Source: Oscillospiraceae bacterium (GTDB lineage Bacteria; Bacillota; Clostridia; Oscillospirales; Oscillospiraceae). Taken from it: 64,000 nt of DNA. Shown here in pieces: positions 53,940 through 60,374 of this stretch. The notes beneath the pieces are model-generated. The model did no database searches. It saw only the letters and a program-made list of their open reading frames with translations, and was not told where the DNA came from. The stretch covers positions 1 through 64,000 of the forward strand of contig CAJTFN010000004.1 in NCBI GenBank assembly GCA_910575815.1, written 5' to 3'. Position numbers and translations under genes: made by a program. Each line of letters starts with the position of its first letter. Position 1 is the first letter of the stretch.

Positions 53940-55445
53940 TCAGATTTTCCACTCAAACGAAACGCGGTCGCTGGTGGCTTGGACCTGGGAGAGAATAATG
54001 TCCGTCACCCGCCGTCGGTCGTCAAAGTCAATCGTGTTCCAGTTCTCCAGATGGGCAGACAGAAACTCGATTTTCTGTGGGGAAATTGTTTCCGCGTTCA
54101 GTGCCGCGATTTCCTTTATCAGCCGTTGACGGCTGGCATCCAGCTCCTCGATCTTCCCGTTGGCATAGGACAGCAGAACCGCATTGGCCCCGGTCAGGGT
54201 GTTCAATAGCTTCTCGATCTCGTCCTCCACCTGGGCCAGCTCCACATTCAAGACGGTCAGCTTGGGATTGACGGTCGTTGCTTTTGCGGTCAGGGTTTGA
54301 AATTCGGAGAGCTTCTTCACCATCTCCCCATAGACAAATTGCTCAAACTCCGCCGTCCGAAGCGTCCCGCAGCCCTCACAGCTTTTGTTGTCCGCCCGCT
54401 TGGAGCACCGAAGATACTGCGTTCCTGCCGGGTTGCCCACGCTCATTAGGGCATATCCACAGCGCCCACATTTGATTTTTCCGGCCAGCCAGGTATTCCG
54501 GGCCTTGCGTCCTCCCTGGAATGTGATATTTGCCAGCAGCTTCTTCCTGCACCGCAGCCAGGTATCGGCGGGGACAATGCCCTCGCTGGGGGCCAGTACA
54601 AGGATCTGCCCCCGCAGGTCCTTGTTTTTTCGCTCCTGCACGTCCCGGCCCTGGTAGAGATAGCAGCCGTTGGTCCCGGCGAAGTCCGCCGCGTCATTGA
54701 CCACCACGGCCCCCTGGCCCTTGAAAAACTCGTACAGCTCCAGGTCGGCCTGGGCGTAAATCGGGTTGCGGAGCAGTTGGGAGATAAAGCCTCGTTTCAA
54801 TTCCTTGCCGTAAATCAGGATATTGTTTTCAGCAAAGTACCGGGCAATATCCCCGAACGACGTGGACGGCGCGGCGTACATCTCAAACATCAACCGGGCA
54901 ATATTCGCCGTGGCGGGGTCCGGGATCATCATTTTCGTGCGGATGCCTTGGAGGGTGGTTGGCTCCAGCTTAAAGCCATAGGGGGCCGCGCCGCTCATGT
55001 GGAACCCCCGCTGACACCGGGAATAGTAAGCGTCGGTCACGCGCTTTTGGATCGTCTCTCGCTCTAACTGAGCGAACACGATACAGATATTCAGCATGGC
55101 CCGGCCCATTGGGGTGGAGGTGTCAAACTTTTCCGTAGAGGAAACAAACTCCACGTTGTACTCCTGGAACAGTTCCATCATGGTTGCGAAGTCCAAAATG
55201 GAGCGGCTGATACGGTCCAGCTTGTAAACCACCACCCGGCGAATTAAGCCCTGTCGAATGTCGGCTAAAAGCTCCTGGAATTTTGGCCTGTCCGTATTCT
55301 TCCCGGAATAGCCCTTATCTTGATAGTCCTTGTGGTTCCCACCCCTTAACTCGTACTTGCAAAACTCGATTTGGCTTTCAATACTGATACTGTCCTTGCG
55401 GTCCACAGACTGTCTGGCGTAGATAGCGTCGATACGGTTTTCCAT
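53940..55445 (-). CDS. Large serine recombinase (intact)
   Basis: 501 residues from the ATG at 55445 (AAAGGAG upstream, held in a hairpin). The resolvase domain (about 1-150) has the catalytic serine in YARQS (Ser13) and SRSILDFATMMELF; the recombinase domain follows (about 160-275), then a zinc ribbon (CGRCGYAL…CSKR…CEGCG, about 320-365) and a coiled-coil C-terminus. This is the TnpX/TndX type, which excises and integrates elements through circular forms. It is the only intact integrase-type gene in the window and so the best candidate to move the element, or its own cassette. A truncated sister gene is at 1908-2096. Confidence 0.9.
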   Translation of the reverse strand: MENRIDAIYARQSVDRKDSISIESQIEFCKYELRGGNHKDYQDKGYSGKNTDRPKFQELLADIRQGLIRRVVVYKLDRISRSILDFATMMELFQEYNVEFVSSTEKFDTSTPMGRAMLNICIVFAQLERETIQKRVTDAYYSRCQRGFHMSGAAPYGFKLEPTTLQGIRTKMMIPDPATANIARLMFEMYAAPSTSFGDIARYFAENNILIYGKELKRGFISQLLRNPIYAQADLELYEFFKGQGAVVVNDAADFAGTNGCYLYQGRDVQERKNKDLRGQILVLAPSEGIVPADTWLRCRKKLLANITFQGGRKARNTWLAGKIKCGRCGYALMSVGNPAGTQYLRCSKRADNKSCEGCGTLRTAEFEQFVYGEMVKKLSEFQTLTAKATTVNPKLTVLNVELAQVEDEIEKLLNTLTGANAVLLSYANGKIEELDASRQRLIKEIAALNAETISPQKIEFLSAHLENWNTIDFDDRRRVTDIILSQVQATSDRVSFEWKI

Positions 55446-55448
55446 GAT

Positions 55449-55476
55449 AGCTCCTTTCCTGTCGGGAAATGGAGCT
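55449..55476 (-). promoter_or_regulatory. Hairpin sequestering the recombinase SD
   Basis: AGCTCC pairs with GGAGCT and TTTCC with GGAAA around a short loop; the arm next to the gene carries the AAGGAG of the recombinase. Counterpart of 1878-1902. Confidence 0.5.
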
Positions 55477-55494
55477 GTCAACCTTTACAAGTAT

Positions 55495-55523
55495 ATTATA
55501 CCAAAGACAGCCCCACGGCACAA
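55495..55523 (-). promoter_or_regulatory. Promoter of the intact recombinase
   Basis: On the minus strand TTGTGC, 17 nt, TATAAT, in the same place as in the left cassette. Confidence 0.65.
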
Positions 55524-55536
55524 GGATGCCGCCCGG

Positions 55537-55725
55537 TCAGCGCATTTCCGCGCGGCCCGGCGCGTATTTGCGGAACACAGTGTAAAGCCCCGCCTCGATC
55601 TCCCGCTTGCGCCTGTTCCGCACCTTGGGCGCAAGAATGGGGGTCAGATTTTCAACAGTGATGGTTCGGCCCTGGAGAGAGGCCGTTTTCACTTCTCTGT
55701 GATAATTGGTTCGGGTATGCGGCAT
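55537..55725 (-). CDS. TnpW-family transposon protein (right cassette)
   Basis: 62 residues, 52 of 62 identical to the left copy at 1628-1816. An ATG with GGAGGAT upstream starts MPHTRTNYHREVKTASLQ. It precedes the recombinase gene on the same strand. Function unknown. The strong conservation of the middle and C-terminus, against differences at the N-terminus, indicates selection for function in both cassettes. Confidence 0.8.
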   Translation of the reverse strand: MPHTRTNYHREVKTASLQGRTITVENLTPILAPKVRNRRKREIEAGLYTVFRKYAPGRAEMR

Positions 55726-56245
55726 ATTCTATCCTCCTGTGTAAACGGGGGTTTTAAGCAAACAAGTTTCCCTCTTGTCCCGTGGGGAAACGCAGAAAGG
55801 CAGCACCCGGAAAAGTGCCGCCCTTCAACCTTGCCCCACTTCTGGTCACGGTGGCCAGAAGTCCAGCGAGGATAAATCCATTTCGATCCATGATTGCGCC
55901 GAATTTGCCACGCGCCCCGGCACAGGGGAGCATCCCAGGCCGCCGACGGCTCCGGCTGTCATAGCTCCGCAATATTGCGAAGCTCCCCCGCAAGTCCATG
56001 GGAGGGCGTGAGCAAGTTTCATTATCCCCCGCGCTGTCGTCGCGCCCGGCTTGCCAGGGCCGGGTCAAAGGTTCGCGCTGATCGCTCGGCCCACCTCTCT
56101 CACCTCCTTGAGCGGGCTGTCCTGGCGGCGCGCCTTTTGTCGCTGTTCACGCAGGTTTTGTGCCTGGAATACTGTATATTCAGTTGTCCTCAGTGTATAA
56201 GTCTCCTCATACATCAGGCGGGTTTTGGCCGATTTCGGGTACACC
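55726..56245. other. Conserved block of the right cassette, no confident gene
   Basis: Counterpart of 998-1627. The run CAACTGAATATACAGTATTC and the DNA that follows match the left block closely from about 56195 down to about 55990 (minus-strand reading). A palindrome copy lies at 55840-55860. Short open frames are shared in part with the left copy but are not convincing as genes. Confidence 0.4.
55840..55860. repeat. Recurrent palindrome, copy 3
   Basis: TTCTGGTCAC-G-GTGGCCAGAA with one mismatch in the arms; variant of the CTCTGGACAC family, closest to copy 6. Confidence 0.6.
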
Positions 56246-56665
56246 TCAATGAAAATTTTTCAAAATTTCTGAAAGATTTTTTAAGCCACGGCGGATACTG
56301 TCGCAAACGGCGCTCCCCTCTACATTTTCGGCCCTGGCAATCTCAGATTTTTTCTTGCCCAGAATGTAGTGGGCATACACTCTCCGGGCCTGGATGGGCG
56401 GGAGTTGGTCAATGGCAGCGTAAAGGGCTGAGCGGTTTTCCTCGTCCAGAATGATTTCCTCCGGGGTCAGGGGCGGGAACATCACATCCGGCTCAAAGCC
56501 AGGGTCAACGTCCAGAGAGCACTCGTTATGCTCCCGCTTGCGCCGCTTGTAGCTGTCGCACTGGCGGCCCCCGGTAGAGAGAACGACGGCGATCTCGTCG
56601 GAAACTTCCAGAGTGATATTCTCGGTCAGGTAGGGATAGTAACGGTTCAATTTGATGGTTGTCAT
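56246..56665 (-). CDS. Sigma-70 region 4-like HTH protein (right cassette)
   Basis: 139 residues, the same length as its paralogue at 578-997 and about 60 percent identical by eye. Shared features are MTTIKLN.YYP.LTE, CDSYKRRKR.H.ECSLD, PPLTPEEI and the C-terminal HTH (LPPIQARRVYAHYILGKKKSEIARAENVEGSAVCDSIRRGLKNL). The recognition-helix region differs (KKKSEIARAENVEGSAVCDS against SVTAIARAEGVNKSQITRS), so the two may read different promoters. ATG after a GGAGG held in a perfect hairpin. Confidence 0.7.
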   Translation of the reverse strand: MTTIKLNRYYPYLTENITLEVSDEIAVVLSTGGRQCDSYKRRKREHNECSLDVDPGFEPDVMFPPLTPEEIILDEENRSALYAAIDQLPPIQARRVYAHYILGKKKSEIARAENVEGSAVCDSIRRGLKNLSEILKNFH

Positions 56666-56671
56666 ATGTAA

Positions 56672-56715
56672 CCTCCATTTCGATATTGGCGGAAAGGGAC
56701 AGATCGAAATGGAGG
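56672..56715 (-). promoter_or_regulatory. Hairpin sequestering the sigma-like gene SD (right cassette)
   Basis: Perfect 13-bp stem (56672-56684 with 56703-56715), the arm nearest the gene being the SD. Same stem as in the left cassette with a different loop. Confidence 0.6.
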
Positions 56716-56734
56716 GGGCGGGGAGCGGCAGCGG

Positions 56735-56759
56735 GCCTCTGGACATGGTGTCCAGAGGC
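56735..56759. repeat. Recurrent palindrome, copy 4
   Basis: Eleven-bp perfect arms GCCTCTGGACA/TGTCCAGAGGC around TGG, at the place of copy 1 in the left cassette. Confidence 0.7.
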
Positions 56760-56769
56760 TCCAGGGTAT

Positions 56770-56802
56770 AAAAATGTCCGCATGACGCAAGGCCATACGG
56801 AT
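56770..56802 (-). terminator. Weak attenuator hairpin (right cassette)
   Basis: On the minus strand TCCGTATG pairs with CATGCGGA (one G-U pair), followed after a few bases by TTTTT. Counterpart of the stronger 440-475 hairpin; the lower stem is mismatched here. Confidence 0.45.
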
Positions 56803-56855
56803 GTGTCGAGACGACAGGATATTACAATTTTCGCAGTTACAACCAGGACTACCTG

Positions 56856-56912
56856 TTAGAGGGGGAGGGCTTTTTTTGACAAGTCAGGGGGACGTAAAAT
56901 ATAAAAAGACAC
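56856..56912 (-). CDS. 18-residue leader peptide (right cassette)
   Basis: GTG start after TAAGGAGG encodes MSFYILRPPDLSKKALPL. Sixteen of 18 residues equal the left copy (332-388), and four of the six differing codons are silent. Confidence 0.6.
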   Translation of the reverse strand: MSFYILRPPDLSKKALPL

Positions 56913-56998
56913 GGCGTTACCTCCTTAAACGGTTGCCGTATCTTTCCAAAGAGAAAAGCCGATAACCGCTTTTAACCTGCGTGTTACCGGCTCTGCGT

Positions 56999-57193
56999 CT
57001 ATGCGTCTGGCTCTTGAATAACGGATATATTCAGTTCTTTCACATTGATCAAGCTCTCTTTTCTACATTTAGGGCAAAACAGGGGGAAGTTTTTCAACTC
57101 AGTATCAGCACGAATTTTCAAGCGCGTTTTGTTCCCGCATACAGGACACAATATCCACTTTACAATATTTGCCATTCCCTTTGCGCAGCTCAA
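56999..57193 (-). CDS. Cysteine-rich KTR-domain protein
   Basis: 64 residues with CPVCGNKTR and CPKC, a zinc-ribbon typical of the Cys_rich_KTR family found widely on mobile elements. The likely start is a TTG at 57193 that overlaps the stop of the ABC permease and is spaced well from GAGG; an ATG at 57175 is the alternative. Translationally coupled to the transporter. Function unknown. Confidence 0.75.
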   Translation of the reverse strand: MSCAKGMANIVKWILCPVCGNKTRLKIRADTELKNFPLFCPKCRKESLINVKELNISVIQEPDA

Positions 57194-57840
57194 TATTCTT
57201 TCCTCTTGAAGATAGCGGTGGTCACAGGATAGGATAGCGCAAAAACCGTGAGTGAACAGGCAAGCATCATCATAGCCCCCAATAGTATCTGTACAGTGGT
57301 CATTTTAGGACCAAATGTAATGTTGATAAATGTGGTAATTCCCATGACAATCCCAATCGCGCACAATAGACTGATAACTAAAAAAGCCCCGTTTCGTTCC
57401 TCTCCACCTAAATAGAACAGTGGAAAGAAAATCGCTCCCGCAAATAGGCTTATACTAACTCCTACGAAGAACACCATAAGGGCATCAATGTTCCGATCAA
57501 AGGGACAGCCATGTAAGAGCCAAGATAGTCCCAGTCCAATCCCAGCAAAAATCATCCCGACAAACAGCCATATAAGCTGGTTGATAAAATAGCTCTTTAC
57601 AATATCAGCCCTTTTCACTGGAGCGGTCAGCTTGTACTTCCCCCACTTTGAAACGTAGTCTTTGCCTATGCTGGCGATTGCGTTAATTGAAAAGCCAATA
57701 ATCCCTAACAGCATATAGAAAAGCAATAACTGCTGACTGACAACGACTGTGACAAAAGCGCCCAGCAACAGCATGAAAATAGAAAATGTTTTTGCGCTAG
57801 AACGTACCGCATAAAAGTTGTTTTTAAGAAGTCCTTTCAT
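57190..57840 (-). CDS. ABC-2 type transporter permease
   Basis: 216 residues with six hydrophobic helices; pattern of the ABC2_membrane_5 family (FYMLLGIIGFSINAIASIGKDYVSKWGKYKLTAPVKRADIVKSYFINQL). The membrane partner of the ATPase encoded by the overlapping upstream gene. The pair is of the BcrA/YtrB type linked to lantibiotic or bacitracin tolerance; the substrate is not evident. Confidence 0.85.
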   Translation of the reverse strand: MKGLLKNNFYAVRSSAKTFSIFMLLLGAFVTVVVSQQLLLFYMLLGIIGFSINAIASIGKDYVSKWGKYKLTAPVKRADIVKSYFINQLIWLFVGMIFAGIGLGLSWLLHGCPFDRNIDALMVFFVGVSISLFAGAIFFPLFYLGGEERNGAFLVISLLCAIGIVMGITTFINITFGPKMTTVQILLGAMMMLACSLTVFALSYPVTTAIFKRKEY

Positions 57841-58703
57841 ACCCGCTCCCCCTTTACCAGCAACAGCATGATTTCATCAACCGAAACATGATCTACAACG
57901 GAGCCGCGATATTTGCGCTCAGCCTCTTTCCCATTTGCCACTAACACATCGGTTTGAAAATCACGCTTACGGTAGGCGATTACATCGCTGGGATCTAATT
58001 CGAGAAATTGGCTTTCTTTACAGCGCATAACAGCAAAGTTATATACAAGGTCATTTTTGGTTGCGGTCATAATCAATCTCCCATTGTGGATAAAAGTGAT
58101 ATAGTCCGCAACCTTTTCTAAATCTGTTGTGATGTGGGAAGATAAGAGAATGGAATGAGTTTCTTCCTGCACAAAGTCGAGAAATACATCCAACATATCA
58201 TCCCGCATGATTGGGTCTAACCCGCTGGTCGCTTCGTCCAAAATTAGAAGCTGGGGATGGTGCGACAGGGCGGCGGCAACCGCTAACTTCATTGTCATCC
58301 CCCTGGAATAGTGCTTGATTTTTTGTTTGGGCAACAGTCGAAAATCCTCTAAATATTTGTGGAACAAAGCGTTGTCCCATTTTTTATATAGTCCCTGCAT
58401 GACGTGGGCTAACTGCTCTGCTGTCCAATAGGCGGGGAAATTATCGCCGTCATATACCACGCCAATGTTCTCCCGCAACTCCGTATCAGCATCGGACAAC
58501 TCTTTTCCAAACAGCTTGATTGTCCCGCTGTCTGGCGAGATAGTGTTCAAAATACAACCGATGGTCGTTGTCTTTCCGGCCCCGTTTTCTCCAACAAATC
58601 CCATGATAGCCCCATACGGAATTGAGAAAGATACCTTATCCAAAACGAAATTTGTCTTGGGAAAGGATTTACAAATCTGTTGTACTTCTAAAATGTTTTC
58701 CAT
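57837..58703 (-). CDS. ABC transporter ATP-binding protein
   Basis: 288 residues. Walker A GENGAGKTT (about 37-45), signature YSRGMTMKLAVAAAL (about 136), Walker B LLILDEATSGLDP (about 155), H-loop LSSHITTDLEKV. Overlaps the permease start by 4 bp. Two bases separate it from the GntR regulator gene upstream, forming a gntR-ABC-permease-KTR operon, typical of YtrA-type regulation. Confidence 0.9.
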   Translation of the reverse strand: MENILEVQQICKSFPKTNFVLDKVSFSIPYGAIMGFVGENGAGKTTTIGCILNTISPDSGTIKLFGKELSDADTELRENIGVVYDGDNFPAYWTAEQLAHVMQGLYKKWDNALFHKYLEDFRLLPKQKIKHYSRGMTMKLAVAAALSHHPQLLILDEATSGLDPIMRDDMLDVFLDFVQEETHSILLSSHITTDLEKVADYITFIHNGRLIMTATKNDLVYNFAVMRCKESQFLELDPSDVIAYRKRDFQTDVLVANGKEAERKYRGSVVDHVSVDEIMLLLVKGERV

Positions 58704-58704
58704 G

Positions 58705-59082
58705 CTATTCGTCCTCCTGGTAAAACAAAGCCAACAACTCTGTCAATTTTGCAAGCGGGATATTGCTGACCCGGCCAATTTCGGCGGCAATTTGCAGATG
58801 CTCCTCCGCAAGCCGTTGTTGTTCCTCTTGATAAAATTCTTTGTTCTGTGCGGACACAAAACTCCCTCTGCCAACAGTAGTTTCAATAAAGCCGTCCCGC
58901 TGCAAATCCTCATAAGCCTTTTGAACGGTAATAACGCTGACATGGATTGATTTTGCTAATGCACGCATGGATGGAATAGCTTCCCCGGTTTGCAGTTCGC
59001 CGCTCATTATCATGGCTTTGATTTGTGATGTGATTTGTTCATATATCGGCTTGTTGGCATTGTTGCTGATGATGATTTCCAC
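58705..59082 (-). CDS. GntR-family regulator (YtrA type)
   Basis: 125 residues. N-terminal winged helix (PIYEQITSQIKAMIMSGELQTGEAIPSMRALAKSIHVSVITVQKAYEDLQRDGFIETTVGRGSFV, about 12-75) followed by a short helical dimerisation tail, the YtrA layout. It probably represses its own operon. The promoter region contains ATGTACTGGTACATT-like dyads (about 59107-59130), a plausible operator. Confidence 0.85.
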   Translation of the reverse strand: MEIIISNNANKPIYEQITSQIKAMIMSGELQTGEAIPSMRALAKSIHVSVITVQKAYEDLQRDGFIETTVGRGSFVSAQNKEFYQEEQQRLAEEHLQIAAEIGRVSNIPLAKLTELLALFYQEDE

Positions 59083-59283
59083 TGTCCCCCCCCCTCGTCT
59101 CCTTAATGTACTTAATGTACCAGTACATTATATCCTCTCCGGGAGGATATGTCAACTGAAAAATATAGGGCTGTGTTTTTCGCGCCATTTCAAGGGAACG
59201 CACTAACGGCAAGCAGGGCAAGTGTATAACACTTGCAATTTTCGCTTTGCGAAAATGCTTGTTGGGGTGCCCCCAAACCCGCC

Positions 59284-59316
59284 GGAAGCCTCTGGACACC
59301 GTGTCCAGAGGCTTCC
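59284..59316. repeat. Recurrent palindrome, copy 5
   Basis: The longest copy: 16-bp perfect arms (GGAAGCCTCTGGACAC and its complement) around a single C. Downstream of the MobC gene on the minus strand; may act as a transcription stop or a protein site. It occupies the 276-bp gap between the mobC and gntR genes. Confidence 0.75.
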
Positions 59317-59358
59317 CTATCTGCGGCCCCGTCGCTGACGCTCCTGAGCCTTATGCGC

Positions 59359-59760
59359 TTACAGTGCCACCACCTCCGAAAGTTTCTCCAGCAGATCGGA
59401 GAGAGGCCCCCATAAATCCATATAACCTTTTTGCAGAACTTTGATTTCTTCGGGGTAAACTCCGCCACAGGTATTCACCCTGACGGCAATTTGATTGAGA
59501 TTATTTGCACACCGCCTTTGCAGGGAAACAATCTCTTTGACTGGCGCAAGGTCAACATGGAGCACATAGCCGTTGAGAGCCATTTTTCTCATATATGCTG
59601 AAAGATTGCGAATACCCACATCTGCCATGCGCTTCTGGATTTTTGCCCGTTCATCCGGGGATAGCCAGACACAGACGGACGTACTCCGAATACGCTTTTT
59701 CCCAGCGACCAGTGTTGACTGGTTTTCAGGGCTGCAAGGCATTGAATTTTGACCGCTCAT
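59359..59760 (-). CDS. MobC-like relaxosome protein of a second element
   Basis: 133 residues. Same pattern as the 35757 gene: VWLSPDERAKIQKRMADVGIRNLSAYMRKMALNGYVLHVDL, then CANNLNQIAVRVNTCG, with a longer N-terminus containing MPCSPENQS. ATG preceded by AGGAGG. No relaxase gene follows on the minus strand; a gntR/ABC operon lies there instead. It marks a second, rearranged mobilisable element. Confidence 0.8.
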   Translation of the reverse strand: MSGQNSMPCSPENQSTLVAGKKRIRSTSVCVWLSPDERAKIQKRMADVGIRNLSAYMRKMALNGYVLHVDLAPVKEIVSLQRRCANNLNQIAVRVNTCGGVYPEEIKVLQKGYMDLWGPLSDLLEKLSEVVAL

Positions 59761-59988
59761 AGATACCTCCTATAAATTCAGATGTTGACAGTACTTTGGT
59801 AAATCGGGCCTGGGGAATGATACTATACCAGCCCCCACAGAACCGGAGCTGGAAACCCTTGCGGGGCAAGGCTTTGAAACTGCTAATTTTCAACACATCA
59901 GCCGTGGAAAGACAGCGGTTTGAAAGGGAAGCGGTTCGACCCTATCCCCCCGCCCTTTCCCTATCCAGGGAAAGGGGGCGGCTCTGGA

Positions 59989-60133
59989 GGATATATCCCC
60001 CGTCGCGCCTTGGGAGGTAGCACAGCCGGGACTGCCAGTCAAGGGTGCGGAGCACCGCCGCGCAGCGGCGGCTTTGCCCTTGACAGGCTGCCCCGGCTGT
60101 GCTATGGGTGGCGCGGCGACGGGGGATACATCC
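59989..60133. repeat. 145-nt imperfect inverted repeat
   Basis: Outer stem 59989-60009 with 60111-60133 (about 20 bp, one mismatch and bulges), middle stem 60020-60030 with 60092-60102 (11 bp perfect), then 60034-60045 with 60077-60088 (11 bp, one mismatch), and an inner CCGCCGC/GCGGCGG tip (60055-60071). About 49 bp are paired. It may fold as RNA on either strand or as a DNA cruciform. Confidence 0.75.
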
Positions 60134-60175
60134 AGCAGAGCCTCCGTGGACGAAGCGGGGAAAATGGGCGGGTCC

Positions 60176-60198
60176 CTTCTGGTCACGGTGTCCAGAAG
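60176..60198. repeat. Recurrent palindrome, copy 6
   Basis: CTTCTGG-T-CAC-G-GTG-T-CCAGAAG, one mismatch in the arms; variant close to copy 3. Confidence 0.6.
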
Positions 60199-60205
60199 AT
60201 ATACA

Positions 60206-60244
60206 AAAACACCGCTCCGGTTTTTGTCGGAAGCGGTGTTTTGC
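60206..60244 (+). terminator. Terminator between the long hairpin and the RT fusion
   Basis: AAAACACCGCT (60206-60216) pairs perfectly with AGCGGTGTTTT (60232-60242), with an inner CCG/CGG. Works in both directions, and would end any RNA that includes the 145-nt hairpin. Confidence 0.75.
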
Positions 60245-60374
60245 GTAAGGTTGACAGTCCATTCATTGTCGTGTTTTTGTATGCTCTTGTTAAGGGAAGA
60301 TACGGTAAGCCAAAGGAACAATAACATATAATTGCTCTCTACTGAAATATCTTTCATCAGAGAGGCGTAAGAAT

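Larger units (their letters stand above)
55325..56928. repeat. Right arm of an inverted cassette duplication
   Basis: Inverted homologue of 316-2036, with leader peptide, weak attenuator, palindrome, SD-hairpin, sigma-like gene, conserved block, tnpW and recombinase start in the same order. Homologous recombination between the two arms would invert about 53 kb. Confidence 0.8.
59761..60374. other. Structured non-coding region upstream of the RT fusion
   Basis: No gene is supported, although frames are open by base composition. It contains a 10-bp CCCTTTCCCT/AGGGAAAGGG hairpin (59951-59980), the 145-nt hairpin (59989-60133), palindrome copy 6 (60176-60198) and a terminator (60206-60244). AATTGCTCTCTACTGAAATATC and AGAGGCGTAAGAAT just precede the RT-fusion ATG. 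Confidence 0.6.

Noticed and set aside
59920-60324. Open frames (up to 166 codons, both strands) over the long hairpin
   Set aside because: They arise from the GC-rich inverted repeat and lack SD sites and recognisable domains.
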